From Ktedonobacteria bacterium (GTDB lineage Bacteria; Chloroflexota; Ktedonobacteria; Ktedonobacterales; JACDGC01), in contig DAIDGU010000023.1 of assembly GCA_027459785.1 (NCBI GenBank), positions 25,987 to 89,986 on the forward strand: a stretch of 64,000 nucleotides of DNA, written 5' to 3'. The position numbers and the translations under genes were made by a program. The notes below the pieces were generated by a model. That model saw only the letters and a program-made list of their open reading frames with translations, did no database searches and was not told the origin of the DNA. Below, in pieces: positions 1 to 8,125 of the stretch (its first letter is position 1; every line of letters begins with the position of its first letter).

Positions 1-609
1 ACCGGCCACCGTTTCGTCGCGGCTTTCCGGCACCACGCGCCAGGTGATCATCAGCGTCACCACCGCCAGCGGCAGATTCAGGAAGAAGATCCAGCGCCAC
101 GACGCCGCCTGGATCAGCCACCCACCCAGCAGCGGCCCCGCCGCTGAGATGATCGTGGTGAAGCCCGACCACGTGCCGATGGCGCGGCCCCGCGCCTCCG
201 CATCGAAGGCGGCGGTGATCATCGCCAGGCTGCCGGGCGTGAGCAGCGCGCCGCCGATCCCTTGCACGGCGCGGGCGATGATCAGTTGGGAGGTATTCGG
301 CGTCAGGCCGCACCAGGCCGAGGCACCGGCGAAGATGATGATGCCCACCATGAAGATGCGTTTGCGCCCCAGGCGGTCGCCCAGCGCGCCGCCCACCAGC
401 AACAGCGTGGCGAGGAAAAGCGCGTAAGCCTCGACGACCCACTGCACATCCGTGGCGCTGGCATGCAGATCGCGCTGCAAAACGGGCAGCGCCACGTTGA
501 CGACCGTGCTATCAAGGAATGCCATGCCCGATCCCAGGATCGCGGCGATCAGCACCCAGCGCCCGGCGTTCGTGGGCGGGACCGCCACCTCCGCGCGTGC
601 CGCTGCCAT
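1..609 (-). CDS. DHA2-family MFS drug exporter, N-terminal 203 residues (cut by window edge)
   Basis: Integral membrane proton-driven exporter of the EmrB/QacA (DHA2, 14-TM) type. The frame stays open to base 1, so only the N-terminal 203 codons are seen. Visible marks are the DHA2 signature LDSTVVNVALP (residues 32-42) in TM1, the loop 2-3 motif GDRLGRKR (77-84), and a motif C-like GPLLGGW in TM5. The ATG at 609 follows an AAGGAG Shine-Dalgarno. It lies 14 bases downstream of the DUF427 gene on the same strand, so these genes probably share a transcript. Substrate cannot be told from the sequence. Confidence 0.9.
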   Translation of the reverse strand, partial: MAAARAEVAVPPTNAGRWVLIAAILGSGMAFLDSTVVNVALPVLQRDLHASATDVQWVVEAYALFLATLLLVGGALGDRLGRKRIFMVGIIIFAGASAWCGLTPNTSQLIIARAVQGIGGALLTPGSLAMITAAFDAEARGRAIGTWSGFTTIISAAGPLLGGWLIQAASWRWIFFLNLPLAVVTLMITWRVVPESRDETVAG

Positions 610-623
610 GTTCCGCTCCTTGC

Positions 624-1121
624 CTACCATCCCATCGTCCCCGGTTCGCCCTTGAATGGACCAACGATATCGTTGGTGATCCAGCCGCCATAGAAGCCGC
701 CGGCTTGGGGACGTACCACCTCACCATCAACAGTACAGCGATCCATCTTGCCGGGATAAAAGGCGATGTAGTCGCGCAGCGCGGCGAAGGCTGGCGTCGG
801 CTGAGGGTAGTACCACGCGGCCTGATCGATGGTACGCCCAGCCACCTGCACGGCGTAATAGCGCGCCTGCCCCTTCCATTCACAGAACGACTGGCCAGCA
901 CTGGCCCGCAGGTAGGCCATATGCACATCTGCCGGCGGGATGTAGTAGACCGGCGGATGGCTCGTTTCCAGCACGCGCAACGCCCGGCGTGTGTCAGCGA
1001 TGGTGATGCCCGCCACAACAATCTGGATGTGCTTGCTGGTCGGTGCCAGGCGCGGCGGACGGGGATAGTCCCAGACGGACTCCTGGCCGGGACCGGGCGG
1101 AATGGGCTGGATGGGATGCAT
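624..1121 (-). CDS. DUF427 domain protein
   Basis: A soluble protein of about 165 residues of the DUF427 family. Members are small beta-rich proteins of unknown function, sometimes annotated as nucleotidyltransferase-like. The family pattern is visible as a leading segment with VxxAGxxIADT, then ETSHPPVYYIP, then a CEWKGQARYY core, ending with an FYPGKMD...VDGE stretch. The ATG at 1121 was chosen because AGAGG lies 8 bases upstream. A longer in-frame start at 1166 has no ribosome site. It sits between a DUF1684 gene and the MFS exporter, all on the minus strand. Confidence 0.85.
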   Translation of the reverse strand: MHPIQPIPPGPGQESVWDYPRPPRLAPTSKHIQIVVAGITIADTRRALRVLETSHPPVYYIPPADVHMAYLRASAGQSFCEWKGQARYYAVQVAGRTIDQAAWYYPQPTPAFAALRDYIAFYPGKMDRCTVDGEVVRPQAGGFYGGWITNDIVGPFKGEPGTMGW

Positions 1122-1192
1122 GCACGCAACCTCTTTCGGAATGGACAACCAAACGCATACGAACAATTAAAACCGGCAGCACGGCGGCGCGC

Positions 1193-1846
1193 TCACGGAT
1201 GAAATCGTTGCTCGCCCGCGCGCAACGCCAGCGCGATCTGATTTTCGCGGGGTGCCAAAGGACAGAACCAGCGTTCATCATAGGCACATGAGGGATTATA
1301 AGCGTAATTGAAGTCCAAGATCACGTCGCGCCCGTCATCAGTGGGGTAAAAGAGATCGCTGCCCTTCACCGTGTCGCACAGATAGCGCCCGCCGCCATAG
1401 GTCGTGGCCGCGCCGCTGGCATCGCGGAACGGCAGAAACAGCCCGCCGCCATAGACATCGATCCAATAGAGCAGCAGTGTCACCGGCGTCTCCGCCAGTG
1501 AAAGGTGCAGCCGCGCCGCGCGCCGGAAGCGCATGCCGGCGGGTGCCACGCCGTCGAACGTATCGGCGTCATCCGTCAACGGCTCCACTTCAGCCGCGAC
1601 CCGCAGTGTAGGATCATAAGGAAAGTAGGGCAGGCGCGTGAAGGTGCGACGTGCCACATCGCTCAACGGCGACTGCGGATGGCGCGCGAAGAGGTCGTCG
1701 CGCCCCGCCCGCCAGCGTTCCCACACGGCTGCCGGCGCATCCCCCGCCCGCAGCGCCGCGTCGCGCGCGGCATACAGCGCGGCCACGCGCTTGCGCCAAT
1801 CATACAGTTCCAGCCACGTCGGCGTGCGCTGCCAGGTCGCATCCAT
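1193..1846 (-). CDS. DUF1684 domain protein
   Basis: A predicted soluble protein of 217 residues. The family hallmarks are an N-terminal WRKRVAALYA segment, then GGGLFLPFRDAT-like and YGGGRYL motifs, and the C-terminal DFNYAYNPSCAYDERWFCPLAP block, which is nearly diagnostic for DUF1684. The function is unknown. The ATG at 1846 has an AAAGAGAG ribosome site, whereas the upstream in-frame extension to 1939 does not. It appears to be the first gene of a three-gene minus-strand unit. Its 5' leader directly abuts the break-point of a transposase remnant, which may have altered its promoter. Confidence 0.85.
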   Translation of the reverse strand: MDATWQRTPTWLELYDWRKRVAALYAARDAALRAGDAPAAVWERWRAGRDDLFARHPQSPLSDVARRTFTRLPYFPYDPTLRVAAEVEPLTDDADTFDGVAPAGMRFRRAARLHLSLAETPVTLLLYWIDVYGGGLFLPFRDASGAATTYGGGRYLCDTVKGSDLFYPTDDGRDVILDFNYAYNPSCAYDERWFCPLAPRENQIALALRAGEQRFHP

Positions 1847-1862
1847 CGCATTACTCTCTCTT

Positions 1863-2434
1863 TCAGATGTCCGCCGCGCGGTCGCCCACATGCCCCCACT
1901 GCGCCCCTGGTGGCGGACGCCCGATCTGGGCCACCGCATCGCCCCAGACCTGCGATTCCACCTCCTGGCGCGTACGGCGTTGGGCGCGCGTCAACGGGCT
2001 GCGTTGCCGCCGCATGGTCTGTTGAGCGGCCACTCCCAGCATCTGGTCTACGGCAGGACGATAGGCCAAGGTCGTCTGGACATGGAAGCCGCGTTGGTTC
2101 CCATCGCCGATCTCCCCTAGCCCGGTCATGGCCTGATCGTGCGTGTCATCTAATTCCGTCAGGTCACTGATGAACAGCGTCACGCCGGGCGGCGCGGCGG
2201 CCTGGCGCGTATGCTGCCAATGGGAACCACTCAAAGCCGTGCGCATGACCACCGGGTTGTGCAGCACGTGGTACGTGCTTTTCAGCGCCGCCCATGAGCC
2301 ACAGGCACGGGGCAGCGAGGCGGTGGGATCCTGGCCCAAGGCCGTTACCAGGGCCACGGCACGGCGGGTCGACCGCCGATCCCCACCGCGACACTCCCAA
2401 ACTCGCGTTCGGCCCACTGGGCGATCAGCACCAT
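1863..2434 (-). pseudogene. Tn5/IS4-like transposase remnant, frameshifted and 3'-truncated
   Basis: The frame begins with a good ribosome site (AAGGAGGT) and an ATG at 2434, giving MVLIAQWAEREFGSVAVG. A single-base deletion in a G run near 2381 then shifts the frame. The remainder reads as the Tn5-type N-terminal DNA-binding region (GDRRSTRRAVALV, PTASLPRACGSWAALKSTY), followed by the start of the catalytic core (GLGEIGDGNQRGFHVQTTLA). It stops at 1863 after VGDRAADI, where intact relatives continue for about 250 more residues. The catalytic DDE core and both inverted repeats are therefore missing. Most of it is visible as one 184-codon frame. Confidence 0.8.
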
Positions 2435-2709
2435 CGCGTCACCTCCTTCCCCCGCAGTTTACCACGCCACCGGTGATCTCTGGGTAAAAGACAGAGCTGC
2501 CCCTCCGGCGACCGCACGGCGGCTGGGACTGCTGCCTCCGGCGTGCTGGCGGCGCTGGGAACATCCCCGGCGTACTGGTGGGGCATGTCTGCCCTTTGTT
2601 ATAAACCATCATCAACCGCCCGCCGTCCCCCTCGCCGTCTCGCCGTCCCCGCGCGCCTGCGGCACGGCTGGTGTTTCCGCCGGGAAACGGCGCAGGACTG
2701 TCCAACCTG

Positions 2710-2718
2710 TGCTATGAT
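2710..2718 (+). promoter_or_regulatory. Candidate extended -10 promoter for the GT39 gene
   Basis: TGnTATGAT (TATGAT at 2713-2718) lies about 45 bases before the chosen start. No convincing -35 box is seen, as expected for extended -10 promoters. Confidence 0.4.
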
Positions 2719-2761
2719 GGGAGCAAGCTTAGCCATTCCGAAGCGCAGAGGAGACATGCCG

Positions 2762-4357
2762 ATGACGCAAGTTGTAACCCCTTCGACCAAAGTGATGCCC
2801 ACGCTGCTCACGCGGCTGCGGCAGAGTGACGATACGCCGCTGGCCGCGCTGGCGCTGCTCAGCTTCATCGTCCACGTCGCCATCGGCAACAATTATGGCT
2901 ATTTCCGCGACGAGTTATATTACCTGCAAGATGGGCTGCATCCTGCCTTCGGCTATGTCGATCAAGCGCCGCTGATCGGCTGGTTGGCGGCGCTCACCAA
3001 TCTGCTGTTTCATGATAACTTGTTCGCCATCCATGTTATCTCCGCCGCCTTCGGTGCGGCCATCGTCTTCGTCGCCGGGCGGATAGCGCGCGAACTGGGC
3101 GGCGGGCGCTTCGCGCAGATGCTGGCGGCGCTGGGCGCGCTGGTAACACTCGTCTTCATGGCCACCGGCTCGCTCTTCTCGATGGATGTGATCGATGAAC
3201 TGTGCTGGTCGGTGGCGATCCTGGTGCTGGTGCGCCTGTTCAAGCGCAACGAACCGCGCCTGTGGCTGCTGTTTGGGCTAGTTGCGGGCATCGGCCTGCT
3301 CAACAAATATACGATGCTGTTCTTCGGCTTCGGCGTCGTCGTCGGCACCTTGCTGACGCCGCAACGGGTGATGTTCCGCACGCGCTGGCCGTGGCTGGGC
3401 GGCCTCATCGCCTTCGCCCTCCTGCTGCCGGATCTCCTCTGGAACGCGACGCATAGCTGGGCGACGGTCGCGTTCTGGGGCCATTACGGCGGGTTGAGCG
3501 GCGGCGGTCCCATCGGTTTCCTGGCGAATCAACTCTTCAGCGTCAATCCATTCAACCTGCCATTGATCATCGCCGGCCTGATCTTCTTTTTCCGCAATCC
3601 CGCCGGCAAGCCCTATCGCGCGCTGGGCTGGACGTTCGTCGTCCTTTACGTCATCCTCACACTGATCAACGCCAAATCATACTTTCTGACGCCGATCTAT
3701 CCGTTGCTATTTGCGGGCGGGGCGCTGCAATTCGAGCAGATCGCGCAGCGGGCGCGGCGGCGCTGGACCATGCCTGCTTATGTGACGGTGTTGGCCGCTT
3801 CCGGCATCCTCTTCGCGCCGCTCACCATGCCCATCCTGCCGCCCCCCGTCTTCGCCCAGTCCTATGCCGCGCTGACCACGCTGGGCAACGGCGGCGCGGG
3901 GCAACAGAATGCCGGCATCTTTCCGCAATATCTGGGCGACCGCTTCGGCTGGCACGCGATGACACGCGAGGTCGCCGCCGTCTACGCCGCGCTACCGGCG
4001 GGCGAACGTCAACAGGCGTGCGTCTTCACGATGAACTATGGCGAGGCCAGCGCGTTACGCTTTTTCAGCGGCCCCGACCACCAGCCACTGCCGCCGGTCA
4101 TCAGCGGCCACAACAACTTCTACTTTTGGGGGCCAGGCTCCTGCACCGGCCAGGTACTCATCGCCGTCGGCATCGATCCGACCGATCCCGCCGGTTTCAC
4201 GTCGGTCGCCAGCCGGTATTACGGCCAAGTCACGCCGGCAGGGGCGATCACCTGCAACTACTGCATGGGCAGCGAGAACGGCACGCTGCTCTACGTGCTC
4301 ACCCAACCCAAGCAACCGCTTGCCCAACTCTGGCCGCTGCTCAAGCACTTCGACTGA
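2762..4357 (+). CDS. GT39-like membrane glycosyltransferase (ArnT/PMT superfamily)
   Basis: A polytopic membrane protein of 531 residues. It shows the GT-C fold pattern: an early GYFRDELYYL segment with the acidic residues after TM1, a FGYVDQAPLIGWL motif, and then many hydrophobic helices. Such enzymes transfer a sugar from a polyprenyl-phosphate donor to lipid or protein acceptors on the outer face of the membrane. The acceptor here is unknown. The ATG at 2762 has a GGAG site 8 bases upstream. The ATG at 2756 would be only 2 bases from it, and the long upstream extension to 2543 looks non-coding. It appears monocistronic. Confidence 0.85.
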   Translation: MTQVVTPSTKVMPTLLTRLRQSDDTPLAALALLSFIVHVAIGNNYGYFRDELYYLQDGLHPAFGYVDQAPLIGWLAALTNLLFHDNLFAIHVISAAFGAAIVFVAGRIARELGGGRFAQMLAALGALVTLVFMATGSLFSMDVIDELCWSVAILVLVRLFKRNEPRLWLLFGLVAGIGLLNKYTMLFFGFGVVVGTLLTPQRVMFRTRWPWLGGLIAFALLLPDLLWNATHSWATVAFWGHYGGLSGGGPIGFLANQLFSVNPFNLPLIIAGLIFFFRNPAGKPYRALGWTFVVLYVILTLINAKSYFLTPIYPLLFAGGALQFEQIAQRARRRWTMPAYVTVLAASGILFAPLTMPILPPPVFAQSYAALTTLGNGGAGQQNAGIFPQYLGDRFGWHAMTREVAAVYAALPAGERQQACVFTMNYGEASALRFFSGPDHQPLPPVISGHNNFYFWGPGSCTGQVLIAVGIDPTDPAGFTSVASRYYGQVTPAGAITCNYCMGSENGTLLYVLTQPKQPLAQLWPLLKHFD

Positions 4358-4458
4358 GCGAGTAGGCTAGCCGTTCGGGTGGGCGCACCGCCTGCCCATT
4401 CCACCGATGCCACATGCCTCATTGTTATGGCATTGTTAGAAGCAAAGGTCAGGGACGG

Positions 4459-4571
4459 GAACACGAAGACCACGAAAACTCACGAAGGACACGAAAAAGA
4501 AATAGAGAAGTCGTTTCGTGTTTGTCGTGGCTTTTCTGATTTTCGTGTTCGCTTTCGTGGCTTTCGTGTTC
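4459..4571. repeat. Dispersed ACGAA-rich inverted-repeat element (family E), copy 1
   Basis: The 113-bp element has arms at 4459-4479 and 4551-4571, which match as an inverted repeat at 19 of 21 positions. Inside, CACGAA-type words recur about every 8-10 bases. It lies just upstream of the ABC exporter and would fold as a long hairpin if transcribed. Related elements are at 14396-14590, 15884-15925 and 33339-33469. Confidence 0.7.
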
Positions 4572-4593
4572 GAAAAACACAGGGAGATGATGT

Positions 4594-6483
4594 ATGGCAG
4601 CACCAGCAGCGGGGGGATGGAGGCAGCGGTTCGGGCGCGTCGGTGGGGCGCGGCTGCCCGACGATGAGGATGTCCTTTCGCCCCGCAAGATCATCGCCGC
4701 CTTCAAGGGCTTGCCGCGCGTGCTGCGGCTGGTGTGGGATGTCAGCCCGCCCTTCACCGTCGCGCTGGCGGTGCTGTATATCTTGCAAGGCTTTCTGCCG
4801 GTGGCGACGGCGTATATCACCAAGCTCGTCATCGACGCCATCATCTTCGGCTACAGCCACCACGGCGGCGCGCATGCGATCTCGCTGGTCGTGTGGTTCG
4901 TCGTCGCCCAGTTCGCGCTGCAAGGCTTCAGCAGCTTGCTTTCCACGCTCTCGAATATCGTCCAGCAATTATTGCAGGAAAAGACCAGCTATCAGATCCA
5001 GTTGCTCGTGATGGAAAAGGCGAACACATTGGACCTGTCGTTCTTCGAGAACGCGCAGTTTTACGATAAGCTGCAACAGGCGCAGCAAGAAGCGGCCTCG
5101 CGCCCGACGGGGATGATCTCGCAGACCTTCAGCCTGGGCAGCACGCTGGTGACGTTCTTTTCGATGGCGGCAGTGCTGCTGACGCTGGCCTGGTGGGTGG
5201 CCGTGCTGGCGCTGCTCGCGCCCGTACCGGTCTTCATCGCCAACGTGCGCTATGGCTGGTGGGGCTTCCAGGTGATGCGCCGCCAGTCGCCGCTACGCCG
5301 CGAGATGCAATATTACAATAACCTGATGACGACCGACACGTATAACAAAGAGATCAAGCTCTTCACGTCGGGACCATTCTTCATGCGCCTTTATCGCAAT
5401 CTGGTGACGCAGTTCTATGATCAGACGCGCCGGCTGATTGTGCCGCGCTACATGACCTCGTTCGCGCTGGGGACGATCACAGTCGTGGCGAACGGCGTCA
5501 TCTATCTGTATGTCGCGCTGCAAGCGGCGGCGGGCAAGATCACCGTCGGCGTGCTGACCTTCTATGCCCAGGCCGCGCTCTCCATCGGTTCCAGCTTCCA
5601 AAGCCTGCTGGGCGGCGTCTCCAATATGTATGAGAACAACCTTTTCATCAACACACTCTTCGATTTCCTGGACTATCAGCCGAAGATCGTCAGCCCACCG
5701 AACGGCATCAAGCCGGACAGTGATGGTCTGACGGTCGAGTTCCGCAATGTCAGCTTCACCTATCCAGGCCGTGAAGAGTCCGGGGCGGCGCTGAAGAACG
5801 TCAGCTTCACGATCCACGCGGGCGAGGCCGTGGCGCTGGTGGGGCGCAACGGCGCAGGCAAGACGACCATCGTCAAGCTGCTGACGCGCCTGTATGATCC
5901 CGATGAAGGCCAGATCCTGGTCAACGGACGCGACATCAAGGATTACGATCTGGATGCCCTGCGCCAGACCATCGGCGTGATCTTTCAGGACTACGTGACC
6001 TATTTCATGACGGCCAGCCGCAACATCGGCATCGGGCGCATCGCGGACGTGGACGACGCGGCGGGCATCCGCGCGGCGGCGGCGAAAAGCGGCGCGCACA
6101 CCGTCATCGAGCGGCTGCCGGAGAACTATGACACGATGCTGGGCAAGTGGTTCGACAAAGGCCAGCAGCTTTCCGGCGGCGAGTGGCAGAAGATCGCGCT
6201 GGCCCGCGCCTTCATGCGCGACGCCCAACTGCTGATCCTGGACGAGCCGACCTCCTCGCTCGATCCCCAGGCCGAATACGAGGTCTTCGCGCGCTTCCGC
6301 GAGTTGACGCAGGGCAAGTCCGCCATCTTCATCTCGCACCGCTTCAGCACCGTGCGCCTGGCGAACCGCATTATCGTGCTGGAACACGGCGGCATCCTGG
6401 AAGAAGGCACCCACGCCGAACTGCTGGCGCGCGGCGGCAGATACGCCGAGCTTTTCAGCTTGCAGGCGGAAGCGTATCGGTGA
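4594..6483 (+). CDS. ABC exporter half-transporter (fused permease and ATPase)
   Basis: A 629-residue half-size exporter that would work as a dimer in the membrane. The N-terminal ~330 residues form a six-helix type I exporter domain. The C-terminal ATPase has Walker A (GRNGAGKTT, near residue 416), a Q-loop (GVIFQDYV), the signature LSGGEWQK (near 526), Walker B (LLILDEPTSS) and an H-loop (FISHRFST). The LSGGEWQK variant is common in bacterial peptide/lipid exporters of unknown substrate. The start at 4594 has an AGGGAG site. The last 13 codons and stop are duplicated as direct repeats downstream at 7387-7419 and 8126-8166. Confidence 0.92.
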   Translation: MAAPAAGGWRQRFGRVGGARLPDDEDVLSPRKIIAAFKGLPRVLRLVWDVSPPFTVALAVLYILQGFLPVATAYITKLVIDAIIFGYSHHGGAHAISLVVWFVVAQFALQGFSSLLSTLSNIVQQLLQEKTSYQIQLLVMEKANTLDLSFFENAQFYDKLQQAQQEAASRPTGMISQTFSLGSTLVTFFSMAAVLLTLAWWVAVLALLAPVPVFIANVRYGWWGFQVMRRQSPLRREMQYYNNLMTTDTYNKEIKLFTSGPFFMRLYRNLVTQFYDQTRRLIVPRYMTSFALGTITVVANGVIYLYVALQAAAGKITVGVLTFYAQAALSIGSSFQSLLGGVSNMYENNLFINTLFDFLDYQPKIVSPPNGIKPDSDGLTVEFRNVSFTYPGREESGAALKNVSFTIHAGEAVALVGRNGAGKTTIVKLLTRLYDPDEGQILVNGRDIKDYDLDALRQTIGVIFQDYVTYFMTASRNIGIGRIADVDDAAGIRAAAAKSGAHTVIERLPENYDTMLGKWFDKGQQLSGGEWQKIALARAFMRDAQLLILDEPTSSLDPQAEYEVFARFRELTQGKSAIFISHRFSTVRLANRIIVLEHGGILEEGTHAELLARGGRYAELFSLQAEAYR

Positions 6484-6485
6484 GA
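6445..6485 (+). repeat. 41-bp direct repeat, copy 1 (3' end of the ABC gene)
   Basis: Bases 6445-6485 include the final codons and stop of the ABC gene. They are repeated without a mismatch at 8126-8166, and imperfectly at 7387-7419. The two perfect copies bracket the RAYT remnant, the tandem array and the toxin-antitoxin pair. Confidence 0.95.
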
Positions 6486-6490
6486 ACGAG

Positions 6491-6550
6491 GCCAGCGCCT
6501 AAAGACGCGCCTATGGGCGTACCGCCGCGAAGGCCGCCTACGCGGCCTGG
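6491..6550. repeat. Left 60-bp REP-like inverted repeat
   Basis: Perfect inverted match to 7202-7261. Its core CGCCTA..GGGCGT.CCGCC is shared with the family A repeats at 17726, 18743, 53495, 58315 and 63957. Confidence 0.9.
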
Positions 6551-6572
6551 GTTACGACGGGAGCCGGAATAT

Positions 6573-6991
6573 CTACTGGGATGGCATTTCCCATTCGGCG
6601 ATGTGTGTTGCCTGGGTATGATGCTCCTTTTGATGGTTGATATAATCGCAAATTGTGGGGACGGCATCGGGGCTGACGGAAAATGCCCCATATGCTCCCT
6701 GCCATTTGAAGAAACGCCCATCGGTGTAGATATCGTGCGTGACCAAATGGGCAGACGCTCCTTTGATCTGACCGACAAGCTCGGCGATAGTGACCGTCGA
6801 TGGAATCGAGATCAATACATGCATATGATCAATGACATTACCAATAGCGATGACTTGCGCACCCATTTCCTGGCGCTTTGCACCAATGGCGCGTTGAATT
6901 GGCCGCTCGATCTCCGGCGTGATCAGGGCAACCGATCCCATGTTCCCCAGACGACGTGGATATAGACAACAATTTGCGACTGGCGTGGCAT
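6573..6991 (-). pseudogene. RAYT/IS200-type Y1 (HUH) transposase, single-base frameshift
   Basis: From the ATG at 6991 the frame gives MPRQSQIVVYIHVVWGTWDR and stops after 22 codons. A missing C in a short C run near 6925 separates it from the rest (LITPEIERPI onward), which is open to 6573. Joined, the product is about 138 residues and matches REP-associated tyrosine transposases. It has the HUH-type DHMHVL motif, ELVGQIKGASAHLV, FKWQGAYGAFSVS, and a candidate nucleophile tyrosine in CDYINHQKEHH. Such enzymes cut and join single-stranded REP DNA. The frameshift probably inactivates it, but a sequencing error in the C run is possible. Confidence 0.8.
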
Positions 6992-7050
6992 CCTGAATAT
7001 CCCCCCTCTTGATTTGTCACACTATAACCTATTGCTTCTTTTGAGACAAG

Positions 7051-7165
7051 CTATTTATGCCATCTAGCTGTTTATGCCATCTAGCTATTTATGCCATCTA
7101 GCTATTTATGCCATCTAGCTGTTTATGCCATCTAGCTATTTATGCCATCTAGCTGTTTATGCCAT
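7051..7165. repeat. 17-bp tandem repeat array, 6.8 units
   Basis: Seven near-identical units of CTRTTTATGCCATCTAG (R = A or G) follow head to tail, the last one partial. The third base varies between A and G from unit to unit. The array is AT-rich, unlike its surroundings, lies upstream of the transposase start, and is inside the REP-bounded unit. There are no spacers, so it is not a CRISPR. Confidence 0.95.
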
Positions 7166-7201
7166 AACGAATTTGATAGCTTTCGTTGCTGGCTTCACCC
7201 T

Positions 7202-7261
7202 CCAGGCCGCGTAGGCGGCCTTCGCGGCGGTACGCCCATAGGCGCGTCTTTAGGCGCTGGC
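7202..7261. repeat. Right 60-bp REP-like inverted repeat
   Basis: Perfect inverted partner of 6491-6550. The identity suggests a recent duplication or gene-conversion event. Confidence 0.9.
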
Positions 7262-7419
7262 TCCCACATCGTATTTCTTCTGGGTCGCCCAATCGGCATC
7301 GGCATACCAGTAAGGCTTGCCCAGATCGATTTCCTGATGCAAGACCCCCTCGACTTCGAGCGAGCTATCATATGATGTACGCCACTGTTCAGCTTGCAGG
7401 CAAAGGCGTATCGGTGAGG
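7262..7419 (-). pseudogene. Short coding remnant of an unknown gene
   Basis: On the minus strand, the stretch between the right REP and the diverged ABC-tail repeat is open in one frame. It reads as plausible protein (EQWRTSYDSSLEVEG, then LGKPYWYADADWATQ). It has no start or stop of its own and is cut by the REP at 7261. It could be a fragment of a gene broken by the insertion, or chance. I do not recognise the family. Confidence 0.3.
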
Positions 7420-7437
7420 ATGCGCTTTTTTCTATGA

Positions 7438-7467
7438 TTGGACAAGTTGGCAGGTATGGGATATGAT
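7438..7467 (+). promoter_or_regulatory. Sigma70-type promoter for the toxin-antitoxin pair
   Basis: TTGGAC at 7438-7443 and TATGAT at 7462-7467 are separated by 18 bases. A small palindrome (ATGAT-CGA-ATCAT, 7463-7475) overlaps the -10 box and could be an operator for autoregulation by the antitoxin. The operator idea is an inference. Confidence 0.55.
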
Positions 7468-7506
7468 CGAATCATGATCCCCCCAATCGCTTCGGTGGTT
7501 GGGCGC

Positions 7507-7536
7507 GGGGCCGCTTTCGGTGGCCCCTGCTTTTTT
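7507..7536 (+). terminator. Intrinsic terminator between the promoter and the antitoxin start
   Basis: GGGGCCGC (7507-7514) pairs with GTGGCCCC (7520-7527, wobble at one position). TGC and six T residues follow. It lies between the promoter at 7438 and the antitoxin ATG at 7580, so it could attenuate the toxin-antitoxin transcript. Confidence 0.65.
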
Positions 7537-7579
7537 ACTAGCTAGTTTTGCTGCAACCCCAATTGCGGAGGCGATCTTT

Positions 7580-7789
7580 ATGCAACCTGTTACTATCGAT
7601 CAAATTGCAGAACAACTCAAACGCCTCCCGTCCGAAAAGTTGGCGGTGGTGTATGACTTCGTCGCCTATCTCGCCGAAAAACAACAGGAACAGCAGTCCG
7701 TTGCGCTGCAAACGATGCTGGCTTCCGAAGAGGCACTGCGGCAGGACTGGGATCGACCAGAAGAGGATGCAGCATGGCAGCATTTATAA
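7580..7789 (+). CDS. Small antitoxin (DUF2281-like), partner of MazF-type toxin
   Basis: A 69-residue protein with a predicted helical core (IAEQLKRLPSEKLAVVYDFV) of the type seen in DUF2281-like antitoxins and short regulators. The acidic C-terminus (RPEEDAAW) would suit binding to the toxin. The ATG at 7580 follows a GGAGG site; an in-frame extension back to 7499 crosses the terminator and is rejected. It overlaps the toxin gene by 16 bases, typical of translationally coupled type II modules. The antitoxin call rests mainly on this context. Confidence 0.75.
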   Translation: MQPVTIDQIAEQLKRLPSEKLAVVYDFVAYLAEKQQEQQSVALQTMLASEEALRQDWDRPEEDAAWQHL

Positions 7790-8106
7790 AAGGCGATGTT
7801 GTTGTACTCCCCTTTCCCTTTTCGGATTTAAGCACGACCAAAAGGCGGCCTGCACTGGTTATTGCTTCCTTAATAGGCGATGATGTTATTCTTTGCCAGA
7901 TCACAAGCCGCACCATTACCAATAGCGACGCGATTCTCATCACGAGCAATGATTTCATCACTGGCTCGTTGCAGCAAGACAGCAACGTGAGGCCCGACAA
8001 ACTATTCACTGCTGATTCGCGCATCATCCTTTATCGAGCCGGTCAACTAAGCACTGTCAAAGTTCAAGAAGTTGTGGCAAAGATCGTCCAAATTATTCAG
8101 GCGTAA
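7774..8106 (+). CDS. PemK/MazF-family mRNA interferase toxin
   Basis: A 110-residue MazF/PemK-fold endoribonuclease, expected to cleave mRNA at a short motif when free of antitoxin. Family marks are the N-terminal KGDVVVLPFPFSDLS with the conserved loop, KRRPALVIAS, CQITS, and SNVRPDKLFT followed by a C-terminal helix (VVAKIVQIIQ). Length is normal for the family and no break is seen, so it is probably functional. It ends 20 bases before the second perfect copy of the ABC gene tail. Confidence 0.9.
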   Translation: MAAFIKGDVVVLPFPFSDLSTTKRRPALVIASLIGDDVILCQITSRTITNSDAILITSNDFITGSLQQDSNVRPDKLFTADSRIILYRAGQLSTVKVQEVVAKIVQIIQA

Positions 8107-8125
8107 AGATCGCATCACCGCTTAT

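Larger units (their letters stand above)
6491..7261. mobile_element. REP-bounded RAYT unit with perfect 60-bp terminal inverted repeats
   Basis: Bases 6491-6550 and 7202-7261 are perfect inverted copies of a 60-bp GC-rich sequence. Each copy contains internal hairpins (GGCCGC-CTAC-GCGGCC, and CGCC-TATG-GGCG). Between them lie a frameshifted Y1/HUH transposase gene of the REP-associated (RAYT) type on the minus strand and a 17-bp tandem array. This matches the known arrangement of a RAYT gene flanked by REP sequences. Diverged relatives of the repeat are scattered through the window. Confidence 0.75.

Noticed and set aside
7051..7165. Tandem array considered as a CRISPR
   Set aside because: Units of 17 bp follow without spacers, and no cas genes are near.
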